A DNA stretch of 64,000 bases, from positions 7,254,001 through 7,318,000 of the forward strand of contig NZ_JADOUF010000001.1 in assembly GCF_015751905.1 (NCBI RefSeq). The letters run 5' to 3'. The DNA is from Longispora fulva (GTDB lineage Bacteria; Actinomycetota; Actinomycetes; Mycobacteriales; Micromonosporaceae). Each line of letters opens with the position of its first letter. The stretch's first letter is position 1. Under the pieces are notes generated by a model, which made no database searches, was not told the DNA's origin, and worked only from the letters and a program-made list of their open reading frames with translations. Below are positions 18,895 to 28,013 of this stretch, piece by piece. The position numbers and the translations under genes were made by a program.

Positions 18895-19584
18895 ATGCGC
18901 AGCGTCCTCGGACGGAAGCTCCTCGTCGTACTCGGTGTCGCGTTCGTCGGTGTCGTGGCCCTGGCCGCCCCGGCGTCGGCCCACGTGACCATCGACGCGG
19001 GCACCACCAACAAGCAGGGCGGCTACTCCCGCGCCGTCTTCCGGGTGCCCAACGAGAGCGACACGGCGTCCACTGTGAAGCTGGAGGTGAACCTGCCCGA
19101 GTCGCAGCCGCTGTCCTCGGTGCGCACCATGCCGATCCCGGGGTGGAAGGCCGAGATGGAGAAGACGAAGCTGGCCACCCCGCTGGAGTCGCACGGCCGG
19201 AAGATCACCGAGGCCGTCACGAAGATCACGTGGACGGCGCTGACCCCGGAGGACGGGATCAAGCCGGGCCAGTTCCTGGAGTTCCCGGTGTCGATGGGCG
19301 CGATGCCGACGGCGGACCAGATGGTGTTCAAGGCGCTGCAGACCTATTCGGACGGTTCGATCGTCCGGTGGATCGAGGAGAAGACCGGGGCCGAGGAGCC
19401 CGCGAAGCCGGCCCCGGTGCTCAAGCTCGTGGCCGCCGACGCCTCGCCCGCCGCACCGAAGGCCGAGGCGAAGAGCACCGAGAACAGGGCCACCCTGCCG
19501 CTGGCGATCACCGGTGCCGTGGCCGGGCTGCTCGGCCTGGGGCTGGGCGCCGCCGCGTTCGCCCGTGGGCGCCGCGCGGCCTGA
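18895..19584 (+). CDS. YcnI family copper-binding membrane protein (DUF1775)
   Basis: A 229-aa protein. It has a signal peptide ending A-S-A-H-V, leaving an N-terminal His that binds Cu(II) in YcnI proteins. A DUF1775 beta domain (about residues 30-165) contains V-P-N-E and P-G-W. An Ala/Pro/Lys linker and a C-terminal membrane helix with a basic tail complete it. A GGAAGGG site precedes the ATG. It is the last gene of the anti-sigma/copC-D operon, closed by a terminator at 19621. Confidence 0.92.
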   Translation: MRSVLGRKLLVVLGVAFVGVVALAAPASAHVTIDAGTTNKQGGYSRAVFRVPNESDTASTVKLEVNLPESQPLSSVRTMPIPGWKAEMEKTKLATPLESHGRKITEAVTKITWTALTPEDGIKPGQFLEFPVSMGAMPTADQMVFKALQTYSDGSIVRWIEEKTGAEEPAKPAPVLKLVAADASPAAPKAEAKSTENRATLPLAITGAVAGLLGLGLGAAAFARGRRAA

Positions 19585-19620
19585 CGGCGGCCGCCCGCGC
19601 GACTGCACGACCTGCGAGAT

Positions 19621-19654
19621 GGAGGCCCCGCGCGGAGATTCGCGCGGGGCCTCC
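19621..19654 (+). terminator. Terminator after ycnI
   Basis: A perfect 14-bp stem with a 6-nt loop lies 37 nt after the ycnI stop. It is the strongest hairpin in the neighbourhood and closes the copper operon. Confidence 0.8.
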
Positions 19655-19979
19655 TGCCGGGCGGGGAGCCTCCCGGCGTCCGTGGAGTCGGGTGTGCGGA
19701 GGGTCACTCCTTTCTCGACTCGAGGTGTAGTCACCCTTCGTGACCATCACGCTATTCCGAGTTACCTAATCTAGCCAGACCTATATTTTTCGGACAAATC
19801 TTGGTATGAGGTGCGAATCGGTGCGCCCACGTACCGAAGAAATCGGTCTCTGGTGGATGTTCCGGACTGCGTGCAACCATCCATACGGGTCACAGCGTTT
19901 AATGTCACGAGCCGATGGGTTGCCGTCATGTGAGGCGGCGGGGGACCCTGGTTCATTGACTGTTCGGGAGTGATGAAAG
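19655..19979. other. Gene-free leader region before the L,D-transpeptidase gene
   Basis: No coding frame with actinobacterial codon bias is seen in these 325 bases. The middle part is AT-richer and probably contains the promoter. The part from about 19895 to 19960 is G-rich, with G-G-C-G-G-C-G-G-G-G-G-A-C-C-C. It could fold into a structured 5' leader, but I cannot assign a riboswitch class. Confidence 0.5.
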
Positions 19980-21206
19980 GTGGCCACGATGTCGGACCGG
20001 TCGCGACGCGGAGTGCTCGGCGCCATAGCCGGAGTCGCCGCGCTGCCCCTTCTCGGCGCGTGTGGCTCGGACGACAAGAAATCCGGAAAGCCGGAGGGCG
20101 TGAAGGCCGAGTCCGGCGGCACCACCCCCACCCCGATCTCCGAGGCGACGATCACGATCTCCCCGGCCGACGGCGCCAAGGACGTCAGCCCCGGTTCCGT
20201 CTCGGTCAAGGTCGAGCGCGGCACCCTGGAGTCGGTGGTCCTCACCAACGAGGACGGCAAGCAGATCAAGGGCGAGCTGTCCGGCGACCGGACCGGGTGG
20301 ACGGTCACCGAGCCCCTGGGCTACCAGCGCGCGTACACCCTGAAGGCCTCGGCGTTGAGCTCCGGCGGCAAGAAGGCCGAGGCGAGCAGCAGCTTCACGA
20401 CGATCAAGCCGAACAACCAGACGCTGCCGTACTTCACGCCGACCGGCCCGGGCACCTACGGGGTCGGCCAGCCGATCGTCGTGCGCTTCGACGAGCGGAT
20501 CCCGGACCGGAAGAAGGCCCAGGCCGCGCTGGTCGTCACCACGAGCCCGGAGACCGTGGGCGCGTGGCGCTGGTTCAATGACCAGGAGCTGCACTGGCGC
20601 CCCCAGGAGTACTGGCGGTCGGGCACCAAGGTCACCGTCACCGCGAAGATCCACGGTGTGGACCTCGGCAACGGACTCTTCGGCCAGGAGGACAAGTCCC
20701 TGTCCTTCGATATCGGCCCGTCGAAGATCGCGATCGCCGACTCGGAGAAGCACTGGATGCAGGTCTTCATCGACGGCGTCATGACCAAGGAGTTCCCGGC
20801 CAACCTCGGCAAGGGCGGCACCCGCCAGGTCGGCAACACCACGATCGACTACTGGACCCGGACCGGCCCGCACGTGGTGACCATGAAGGACCGTGAGGTC
20901 CGGATGACGTCGGCCAGCTACGGCGGCCCCTCGACCGGACCGGACTCGTACGACAGCAAGATCGGTTACGCGGTGCGGATCTCCGGCGCCGGCGAGTACG
21001 TCCACCTGCGCACATGGGACCTCGGTCAGATGGGCAAGACCAACGACTCGCACGGCTGTGTCAACGTGGGACCCGGCAACGCCGAGTGGTTCTACGACCA
21101 CTTCGGCCCCGGCGACATCGTCGACGTCAAGCACGGCCCCCGGGTGCTCGATCCGCAGGACGGTCTGGGCGACTGGGTCATTCCCTGGAGCCAGTGGGCT
21201 AACTAG
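19980..21206 (+). CDS. L,D-transpeptidase lipoprotein (Ig-like + YkuD)
   Basis: A 408-aa exported enzyme making 3-3 peptidoglycan cross-links. The N-terminus has a Tat-like S-R-R-G-V-L-G signal and a lipobox L-G-A-C, so it is probably a Tat-exported lipoprotein. Two Ig-like domains (about residues 55-245) precede a YkuD catalytic domain (about 250-370). The catalytic motif is S-H-G-C-V-N-V. GTG 19980 and ATG 19989 both have plausible ribosome sites. The layout matches mycobacterial Ldt enzymes. Confidence 0.92.
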   Translation: MATMSDRSRRGVLGAIAGVAALPLLGACGSDDKKSGKPEGVKAESGGTTPTPISEATITISPADGAKDVSPGSVSVKVERGTLESVVLTNEDGKQIKGELSGDRTGWTVTEPLGYQRAYTLKASALSSGGKKAEASSSFTTIKPNNQTLPYFTPTGPGTYGVGQPIVVRFDERIPDRKKAQAALVVTTSPETVGAWRWFNDQELHWRPQEYWRSGTKVTVTAKIHGVDLGNGLFGQEDKSLSFDIGPSKIAIADSEKHWMQVFIDGVMTKEFPANLGKGGTRQVGNTTIDYWTRTGPHVVTMKDREVRMTSASYGGPSTGPDSYDSKIGYAVRISGAGEYVHLRTWDLGQMGKTNDSHGCVNVGPGNAEWFYDHFGPGDIVDVKHGPRVLDPQDGLGDWVIPWSQWAN

Positions 21207-21215
21207 TCTGGACAT

Positions 21216-22061
21216 ATGCGCCGAACGAGCGTCATCCTCGTCGTCCTAGCGTCCCTTGTGGCCATCGCCTGCCAGTCCGGGGGAAACCCCGGGCCGGGCC
21301 CAGGCCCCGGTCCCACCCCGAAGGGCCTGCCCGGCTCGATGGTGGCGATCGGCGACTCGATCACCGTGGCGTTCGCGTCGTGCCTGCTGCCCCAGCCCTG
21401 TCCGCGCAACTCGTGGTCCACCGGGGACAGCGACCGCGACTACAGCCACTACGAGCGGATCCGCGCCCTGAATCCGGCGATCGGCGGGCACGCGACCAAC
21501 CTCGCGGTGCCCGGCGCGCGGGCCGGGGCGATGGCCGGTCAGGCCCGCGCGGCGGTGGCCACGGGCGCGGAGTACGTGACGCTGCTCGTCGGGGCCAACG
21601 ACGTGTGCCGGCCGGCGGTCGCGGACATGACGAGCGCCGCGGACTTCCGGGCCCAGGTCGACGAGGCGTTGCGGGTCCTCAAGGAGGGGCTGCCGAAGGC
21701 GAAGGTGTTCGTCGCGAGTATCCCGGACGTGTACCGGCTGTGGGAGGTCGGACACGGCAACGACACCGTGGTGCGGGTCTGGAACCAGGGGGTGTGCCCG
21801 AGCATGCTGGCCAACCCGACCTCCGACGCGGCGGCGGACCGCGCGCGCCGGGCGGACGTGCGCGACCGGGTGACCGCCTACGACTCGGCCCTGTCGTCGG
21901 CCTGCCTGAAGTACGGGCGGCTGTGCGACTACGACGGGGGTGCCGTGCACCGGTACAAGTTCGAGGTGAAGGACCTCTCGCCGGTCGACTTCTTCCACCC
22001 GAACGCCGGAGGGCAGCAGATCCTCGCGGAGGTCACCTGGAAGGCCGGCCCCTACGCCTGA
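21216..22061 (+). CDS. SGNH/GDSL-family hydrolase, putative lipoprotein
   Basis: A 281-aa protein with a lipoprotein signal (A-I-A-C at about residue 19) and a Gly-Pro linker. An SGNH hydrolase domain follows, with the nucleophile Ser in A-I-G-D-S-I-T, Gly in the V-P-G-A-R-A block, Asn in V-G-A-N-D, and the Asp/His pair in D-F-F-H-P. It is likely an extracellular esterase or lipase; substrate unknown. It starts 9 nt after the L,D-transpeptidase stop, so the two are probably co-transcribed. Confidence 0.88.
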   Translation: MRRTSVILVVLASLVAIACQSGGNPGPGPGPGPTPKGLPGSMVAIGDSITVAFASCLLPQPCPRNSWSTGDSDRDYSHYERIRALNPAIGGHATNLAVPGARAGAMAGQARAAVATGAEYVTLLVGANDVCRPAVADMTSAADFRAQVDEALRVLKEGLPKAKVFVASIPDVYRLWEVGHGNDTVVRVWNQGVCPSMLANPTSDAAADRARRADVRDRVTAYDSALSSACLKYGRLCDYDGGAVHRYKFEVKDLSPVDFFHPNAGGQQILAEVTWKAGPYA

Positions 22062-22073
22062 ACCCGGCCGGCC

Positions 22074-23267
22074 CTACGCCTCGACCGGTTGTTCCCGGCG
22101 CGGCGGCCCAGGCGCCGGCAGCCCGGCCGAGTCCGCGGAGAACAGCAACCGGTCCAGATGCTCGATCGCGTAGCTGACCGCACCCAGAGTCACCGACTCC
22201 GCACCCAACGTCGACACTTCGAGTCGGGGCATGCGCAGGCACAACTCCGCCAACGCCCCGTGCAGCGGCCCGGCGATCACGTCCCCGGACAGCGAGAACC
22301 CGCCCCCGAGCACCACCAGCTCCGGATCCAGGGTCAGCACCAGCGCCGCGGCCCCGACCGCCAGGTCCTGGGTGTACTGCCGCACGGCGTCCACCGCCAC
22401 GGCGTCCCCGCCCCGCGCCGCCGCGAACACCAGCCGCCCGATGTCGTCGGTCGGGGTGCCCGCCGGCACCACGGGGCAGGCGAGCAGCTTCGGGGCCGCG
22501 TCGTCCCACCGGGTGACGGCCAGGGTGCCGATCTCGCCGGTGGCCCCGGAGTACCCGTGGTAGAGCGCGCCGTTGATCAGCATCGAGGCGGCGGTGCGCC
22601 GGCCGGCGTGCAGGTAGACCACGTCGCGGACCCCTGCGGCCACGCCCCGGACCTTCTCGGCGAGCGCGCCGAGTTTGCAGTCGTTCTGGACCAGCACCGG
22701 GCACGCGTACCGCGCGCCGAGGTGGGCGATCAGCGGTGTGCCGGCCCAGTCCCGCAGCGTGCCGGACAGCACGATGTTCCCGGCCCGGTCCACGAGGCCG
22801 GTCACCCCGGCGGCCACGGTCCACAGGTCCGCCGCCGTGTGCCGGGTCGCGGCCAGGCACTCGGCGGCGGCGGCGTCGGCGGCGGCCAGCCGGTCGCCCG
22901 CCGGCCACTCGGGCTCGACCTGGCGGTGCGAGGTGGCCAGCACTGTGCCGTTGAGGTCACCGATGGCGGCTCTGACATGATATGCGCCGATATCGAGCCC
23001 CAGGACGACGCCGGCCTCGGCCCGGAACCGGTACCGCCGGGCAGGGCGGCCCAGCCCGCCCTGCGCCGGAGGCTCGACGGCGGCCCAGCCCTGGTCCAGG
23101 AGCACCCCAAGCAGGTCCTCGCACGAGGGCCTGGACAGCCCGGTACGCCGGACCAGGTCGCTGACGACCTGTGCCGGTTGGCCCCGGAGCGCCCGGATCA
23201 CATTGAGCGCGTTGAGCTGTCGAAGCCGGGTAAGGTCGCCGCCCAACTGCTCGTCCACGCCTGTCAA
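22074..23267 (-). CDS. ROK family transcriptional regulator
   Basis: A 397-aa protein with an N-terminal winged helix-turn-helix (about residues 12-70) and a ROK sugar-kinase-like domain. V-L-G-L-D-I-G and a V-Q-N-D-C-K region are present, but the usual ROK zinc signature Cys cluster is not obvious. Arg/Asp-rich DNA-contacting sequence precedes the sugar domain. ROK repressors usually respond to a sugar or sugar phosphate. It is convergent with the SGNH gene, and the target is unknown. Confidence 0.88.
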   Translation of the reverse strand: MTGVDEQLGGDLTRLRQLNALNVIRALRGQPAQVVSDLVRRTGLSRPSCEDLLGVLLDQGWAAVEPPAQGGLGRPARRYRFRAEAGVVLGLDIGAYHVRAAIGDLNGTVLATSHRQVEPEWPAGDRLAAADAAAAECLAATRHTAADLWTVAAGVTGLVDRAGNIVLSGTLRDWAGTPLIAHLGARYACPVLVQNDCKLGALAEKVRGVAAGVRDVVYLHAGRRTAASMLINGALYHGYSGATGEIGTLAVTRWDDAAPKLLACPVVPAGTPTDDIGRLVFAAARGGDAVAVDAVRQYTQDLAVGAAALVLTLDPELVVLGGGFSLSGDVIAGPLHGALAELCLRMPRLEVSTLGAESVTLGAVSYAIEHLDRLLFSADSAGLPAPGPPRREQPVEA

Positions 23268-23394
23268 CGTACCGGAAACCTACCTATCGGTGCATTGCTC
23301 GGGCGGTTGGCCACTGATCGTGAGGGGAACCGCCCGCTGGTCGCCCGGGGTCCGTAAGATTCCATAGCCCCACTGGTGAGTGATCGGAGCTGCG

Positions 23395-25479
23395 TTGTCA
23401 GACATCCCGTCGACCGTCGAGACCGAGATCGCCACGGAACAGGAGTACGTCGACCGCGTGTACCTGCGGCTGGAGCAGCTGCGCGCGGAGGCCGTCGCCA
23501 ACGAGGCGGCCGGCTACCGGCAGTCCGACGCCCGGGTACCCGGCGCGCTGGTCGAGCGGGACGCGTTCGTCTACCACGCGGCGAAGCGGTTGCGCACCCT
23601 CGACAGCGAGTACGAGGGCCTGGTCTTCGGCCGCCTCGACCTCGCCGAGGACAAGGTCCGCTACGTGGGCCGGCTCGGCCTGCGCGACCAGCAGATGAAC
23701 GCCCTGCTCGTGGACTGGCGGGCCCCCGCGGCCGCCCCGTTCTACCAGGCGACCCCCGAGCACCGCGAGGACGTGATCCGTCGCCGGGTGATCCGGTCCA
23801 CCGGCTCGAAGGTGATCGGGATCGAGGACGACCTGCTCGACCCGGAGCGCGGCCAGGGCATGGTCGTGGTGGGCGACGGCGCGCTGATGGCGGCCCTGAG
23901 CCGGGCCCGCAGCAACCAGATGCGCGACATCGTGGCCACCATCCAGGCGGAGCAGGACAAGGCGGTGCGTGCCCCGGGCAGCGGCGTCACCCTGATCACG
24001 GGCGGCCCCGGTACCGGGAAGACGGCCGTGGCCCTGCACCGCGCGGCCTTCCTGCTCTACTCCGACCGCCGCAGGTACGAGGGGGGCGGCGTGCTGGTCC
24101 TCGGCCCGTCCGCGGTCTTCATGACGTACATCGAGCGGGTCCTGCCGTCCCTGGGTGAGAACGCTGTGACCCTGCGGTCGCTGGGCGGCGTGTTCGACGG
24201 GGTGGAGGCCGACGAGCACGACGATCCCAGGTCCGCGGCCCTGAAGGGTTCGCTGGGGATCCGGCCGCTGCTGGTGAAGCTGGTCCGCCAGCCGCCGCCG
24301 GACGCGCCGACCGAGCTGCGGCTGACCTACCGGGGCGAGGTGCTCCGGCTGGAGGCCGACACGCTGCGGGCGGCGCGGGCCCGCGTACACGAAAAGGGCA
24401 TTCTTCCTAATCATGGCAGGAACCGGGCGGCGGCGGCGCTGATCGCCGACCTGTGGCGGCTCTACCGCGACCGGCTCAACGAGCCCACGGTCGAGGAGCG
24501 CGACTCCTTCGTCGCAGACATGAAGGAACGCACGGAGCTGCTGGAGTTCGTCACCCGGTGGTGGCCGCAGCTCACCCCGCTCGACGTGCTCGGCTGGCTG
24601 CGCGACCCGGCCATGATCCGCCGGCTGAACGGGCCCCGGGCGCTGCGGTTCAAGGCATTGCCGACCGTCCAGGACGTGCCGCTGCTCGACGAGCTGCGGA
24701 TGCTCCTCGGCGAGCCGCCGAAGCCGAAGCGCACCGACCCGTTCCACGTGATCGACGGGATCAGGGAGCTGACCACGGTCGCCGACCGCGAGTTCGCGTC
24801 CCGGCAGAACGTGGTCCGGGGCGAGAACTACGACGAGTACGCGCACGTCGTCGTCGACGAGGCCCAGGACCTCTCGCCCATGCAGTGGCGGATGCTCGGC
24901 CGGCGCGGCAAGTACGCGAGCTGGACGATCGTCGGCGACCCGGCCCAGTCCTCGTGGGACGACGCCGCCGAGGCGCGCCGGGCCCGCGACCAGGCGGTCG
25001 GCCGGACCCGCCGGCACAGCTTCGAGCTGACCACCAACTACCGCAACTCCGCCGAGATCTTCGAGCAGGCCGCGGCCGTGGCCCGCCGGGGGCTGCCCGG
25101 GATCGTGCTGCCCACGGCCGTCCGGCGGACCGGGGTGGCCCCGTCGCACCGGGTGGCCGGGGACCTGCGCTCGGCGGTCCGGGAGGCGGCGTCGGAGCTG
25201 CTGGACCGGCTCGAGGGCACGATCGGGGTGGCGTGCGTGATGTCCCGCCGGGACGAGGTGGCCGGCTGGATCTCCGACCTGGCCCCGGGCCGGCTGCACG
25301 CCGTCGGCAGCCTGGAGACCAAGGGCCTGGAGTACGACGGCGTCGTGGTCCTCGAACCGGGCGACATCGCCGAGGAGTCACCGGCCGGCCTGCGCACCCT
25401 CTACGTGGTCCTGACCCGCGCGACCCAGGAGCTGATCACGGTAGCGGCCACCGCCGACTGGCAGAAGCTCTTGACCTGA
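23395..25479 (+). CDS. HelD/HelR-like RNA polymerase-associated superfamily 1 helicase
   Basis: A 694-aa UvrD-like ATPase. It has an N-terminal coiled-coil (about residues 1-70), Walker A T-G-G-P-G-T-G-K-T, and D-E-A-Q-D (motif II). G-D-P-A-Q-S (motif III), the E-L-T-T-N-Y-R block and a C-terminal V-V-L-T-R-A-T motif follow. Actinobacterial HelD/HelR proteins of this size remove RNA polymerase from DNA and can give rifamycin tolerance. TTG 23395 is preceded by GGAG at 5 nt; GTG 23380 is an alternative without a site. The final codons lie inside a dispersed repeat. Confidence 0.85.
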   Translation: MSDIPSTVETEIATEQEYVDRVYLRLEQLRAEAVANEAAGYRQSDARVPGALVERDAFVYHAAKRLRTLDSEYEGLVFGRLDLAEDKVRYVGRLGLRDQQMNALLVDWRAPAAAPFYQATPEHREDVIRRRVIRSTGSKVIGIEDDLLDPERGQGMVVVGDGALMAALSRARSNQMRDIVATIQAEQDKAVRAPGSGVTLITGGPGTGKTAVALHRAAFLLYSDRRRYEGGGVLVLGPSAVFMTYIERVLPSLGENAVTLRSLGGVFDGVEADEHDDPRSAALKGSLGIRPLLVKLVRQPPPDAPTELRLTYRGEVLRLEADTLRAARARVHEKGILPNHGRNRAAAALIADLWRLYRDRLNEPTVEERDSFVADMKERTELLEFVTRWWPQLTPLDVLGWLRDPAMIRRLNGPRALRFKALPTVQDVPLLDELRMLLGEPPKPKRTDPFHVIDGIRELTTVADREFASRQNVVRGENYDEYAHVVVDEAQDLSPMQWRMLGRRGKYASWTIVGDPAQSSWDDAAEARRARDQAVGRTRRHSFELTTNYRNSAEIFEQAAAVARRGLPGIVLPTAVRRTGVAPSHRVAGDLRSAVREAASELLDRLEGTIGVACVMSRRDEVAGWISDLAPGRLHAVGSLETKGLEYDGVVVLEPGDIAEESPAGLRTLYVVLTRATQELITVAATADWQKLLT

Positions 25480-25541
25480 CGTCTTGGCCCGCTGAGGGCG
25501 GCGAGGCGAAGGCGGAGGCGTTTCTGCATACCGGTGTTGGG
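25471..25541. repeat. Dispersed repeat, copy 2 (inverted relative to 6158-6228)
   Basis: About 70 bp are nearly identical, in opposite orientation, to the right half and flank of the palindromic element near 6.2 kb. Only a handful of mismatches and a 1-nt gap separate them. The 15-bp C-G-C-C-C-T-C-A-G-C core is perfect. The copy overlaps the last codons and stop of the helicase gene. Confidence 0.65.
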
Positions 25542-25550
25542 CCCCACCCA

Positions 25551-26549
25551 CTAGAACCGGAACGCCGCGGTGATCGGCCGGTGGTCGCTGCCGGTCCCGG
25601 CCAGCACCGTCGCGTCCGTGACCGTCAGGCCCCGGGACAGGATGTGGTCGAGCCGAACCATGGGCACGGCTCTCGGCCAGGTGAAGCCGAAGCCGCTGCC
25701 GGCCTTGTCCTGGGCCTCGGTCAGCTGGTCGGTCAGCCCGGCGAGGCTGCGGTCGGTGCTCGCCGTGTTCAGGTCGCCGGCGAGGATCAGCCGTCGTGCC
25801 GGGTCGTCCTCGATCGCCCCGGCCAGCGCCTTGAGGGTGGCGTCGCGGCGCTGGCTGGCCAGGCCGTCCGCGCCGAACCGGATCGAGGCGAGGTGCACCA
25901 CGTACAGGGTGACCGGGCCCTTCGGGGTGTCCACGATCATCTTCAGCGCCCGGACCCAGCCCATGCCGACGTCCACCGGCTGCACTTCGCGGAGCGGGAA
26001 CCGGCTCCACACGCCCAGGGTGCCCCGGCTCTGCCGGTTCTTGTAGGCCGCGTCGAGCGTGCCGTGCAGCTCTCCGGACGCGTCCCCGGCGATCTCCTGC
26101 ACGGCGACGACGTCGGCCCCGGCGTCGCGCAGCGCGCGGGCGGTGCCGGCCGGGTCGGAGTTGGCGGCGAACATGTTGTGCGAGAGCACCCGCAGGTCGG
26201 CGGTGCCGCCGGGGCCGCGCGACACCAGGGTCGGGCCGAACATGCCGACCCAGGCGAGGACGGCGCAGCCGGCGGCGATCAGGCCAGGCCGGCTGCGGAG
26301 CACCGCGGCGGTGACGCCGAGGAGGGCCAGCGGCACGCCCAGCCAGGGCAGGAAGCTCTCGACCAGGGAGCCGAAGCCGTTGCCGTTGGGGATGAGCCGG
26401 TGGCCGAGGAGCAGGCCGGTGACCAGGAGGATGACCAGCGCGAGCACGAGCCCGCCCGGCGTGGTCCCCGACCCCTTCGCCGCTGTTCTGCGGACCGGGG
26501 GTGCGGTCGTCACGGGCGGGTTCTGGGGTGTGCTGATCCGGCGAGCCAT
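25551..26549 (-). CDS. Membrane-anchored endonuclease/exonuclease/phosphatase family protein (VanJ-like)
   Basis: A 332-aa protein with three membrane segments in residues 30-105. An extracytoplasmic EEP (DNase I-like) domain follows: S-H-N-M, Q-E-I, the G-D-L-N-T catalytic block, D-H-I-L and the terminal G-S-D-H-R-P motif. The architecture resembles Streptomyces VanJ, which remodels lipid-linked cell-wall precursors and gives teicoplanin resistance. Assignment to that role is inference. ATG 26549 lies 10 nt after the preceding gene's stop, making a two-gene operon. Confidence 0.85.
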   Translation of the reverse strand: MARRISTPQNPPVTTAPPVRRTAAKGSGTTPGGLVLALVILLVTGLLLGHRLIPNGNGFGSLVESFLPWLGVPLALLGVTAAVLRSRPGLIAAGCAVLAWVGMFGPTLVSRGPGGTADLRVLSHNMFAANSDPAGTARALRDAGADVVAVQEIAGDASGELHGTLDAAYKNRQSRGTLGVWSRFPLREVQPVDVGMGWVRALKMIVDTPKGPVTLYVVHLASIRFGADGLASQRRDATLKALAGAIEDDPARRLILAGDLNTASTDRSLAGLTDQLTEAQDKAGSGFGFTWPRAVPMVRLDHILSRGLTVTDATVLAGTGSDHRPITAAFRF

Positions 26550-26559
26550 CCTTCTCAGC

Positions 26560-27654
26560 TTACCGAGCGGCCGGCTCCGGGGTCCGCACTCGTCCCCGGA
26601 AACGGAGGATTCCATCCAGAATCGCGCAGAACACCAGGAGGATCGCGAGGGCCCACGGCCATGCGGAGTAGTCCGACGGCGGGGCCGCCAGGTACCGGTC
26701 CTGGAGCCAGACGCCCAGGTAGGCGCCGGCGACCCCGCCGAGGGCCGCTCCGTAGAGCCGCGCAGCCGCCGGGAGGAGGAACGCGCAGTCGACGGCGACC
26801 GCCCCGACCAGCAGCAGGTACGGCACCGTGGAGGGCGGGAAGCCGGTGCCGACGAGCACGAGCCAGATCACCGAGCGGTACGCGACGTACGCGCCCGCCA
26901 CGGCCGTGGCAGCCCAGGGCAGGCCGATGAACCGCCGCGCGCAGATCAGCACGAACATCGCGGCGAGCGCGGCGTAGAACGGGTAGAGCCAGTGCCCGAC
27001 CGGCATCGCGAAGTGCAGGACGGCGACCCGATCGACGGGCCGGCCGATCTGGTGGGCGGCGAAGGCGAGCAGGCTGGGCTCCGCGTACGGCTCGCCGCGG
27101 TCCCACGCCCGGATCGACAGCACCCCGTACTCCTGGTGCTGGTTGGGGAAGAGGACGTTCTCGAAGAAGAACAGCCAGAACGCGATGGCCAGCACCGGGC
27201 GGTTGCCGGCGAGCCACCAGCCCCGGATCACGGCGGCGATCATCAGCGCGGTGCCGGAGTACAGCATCGCGTGGCTGTAGCTCCACGAGGTGATGTCCAG
27301 GCCGTTGATCGCGTGGTTGAGCAGGTCGACGGGGATGGCGACCAGGAACAGCGCCGTGCCGGCCTGGGCGACCCGCAGGGCGAGGGTGTCCATCCCGAAT
27401 CTCGTGTAGCTGTGGAACACCACCAGGGCGACGGCGAGGACGGTGCCGACCGTGTTCAGCAGGTGCGGGGGTGCGAGGTCGTCGCGCAGCCACTTGAAGT
27501 GCCAGGACACGTCCCAGGACGCGCCGAGCATCTTGAGGAGGAGTGCGACAGCCCAGAGTCGGTAGACGAGCCGGATCATCGGCTCGCGCTGGGCCGGGTC
27601 CGGCCCGCGCCGGGCGAGCTCGACCCAGGCCCGGACCTGGTCAATCACGTTCAC
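26560..27654 (-). CDS. Polytopic membrane protein, unknown function
   Basis: A 364-aa protein with about nine or ten hydrophobic helices. Notable polar residues in membrane context include W-D-V-S-W-H-F-K-W near residue 45, D-L-L-N-H-A-I-N-G and W-S-Y-S-H. His and Trp in several helices hint at a metal- or heme-linked function, but no family is recognised. GTG 27654 has an ideal GGAGG site 7 nt upstream. It is co-transcribed with the EEP gene downstream. Confidence 0.7.
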   Translation of the reverse strand: MNVIDQVRAWVELARRGPDPAQREPMIRLVYRLWAVALLLKMLGASWDVSWHFKWLRDDLAPPHLLNTVGTVLAVALVVFHSYTRFGMDTLALRVAQAGTALFLVAIPVDLLNHAINGLDITSWSYSHAMLYSGTALMIAAVIRGWWLAGNRPVLAIAFWLFFFENVLFPNQHQEYGVLSIRAWDRGEPYAEPSLLAFAAHQIGRPVDRVAVLHFAMPVGHWLYPFYAALAAMFVLICARRFIGLPWAATAVAGAYVAYRSVIWLVLVGTGFPPSTVPYLLLVGAVAVDCAFLLPAAARLYGAALGGVAGAYLGVWLQDRYLAAPPSDYSAWPWALAILLVFCAILDGILRFRGRVRTPEPAAR

Positions 27655-28013
27655 TGCCGTTCCTCCCATGGTGTGCGAGGAAACAGTGTCACCCACCCGG
27701 GGGTAAAAAGACATCCGGGGAAGCCCCGATCCGGCGGGGGTGCCGTAGTCGCATGATCACCTTACGCGACCGTTTCTGTCAGATCGCTGACAGTCCGGAG
27801 AATAGTTCTCACTTTTCGGACTTAGTGGACTCCGTGATTCGCCCGGACCATTGTGTTATCCGCTGCGCACCCGGCAGGCTGCCCGGCGGGACGCCATATC
27901 GACGTCCCTGAGGCCCGAGGGCCACGGGCACCGGGCCGGCGCTGTACATCGCCGCGTCGGGTGCCGCGGACCAGAGGGCCCCAAAATCGCAGTCCGTTCA
28001 ACAGGGGGTTCCT
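27655..28013. other. Divergent promoter region before the M36 peptidase
   Basis: These 359 bases lie between two divergent genes. No supported gene is seen. The part near 27770-27850 is AT-richer, with a short C-T-G-T-C-A / T-G-A-C-A-G inverted repeat at 27776-27793 that could be a regulator site. A G-rich A-G-G-G-G-G site precedes the peptidase ATG. Confidence 0.5.

Noticed and set aside
16759-19734. A 991-codon open frame on the minus strand
   Set aside because: It is antisense to the anti-sigma, CopC-CopD and YcnI genes, which have clear domains. It is low-complexity Arg/Gly/His-rich as expected from high-GC shadow frames.
24453-26930. An 825-codon open frame on the plus strand
   Set aside because: It spans the end of the helicase gene out of frame and the antisense of the EEP gene; only shadow composition.
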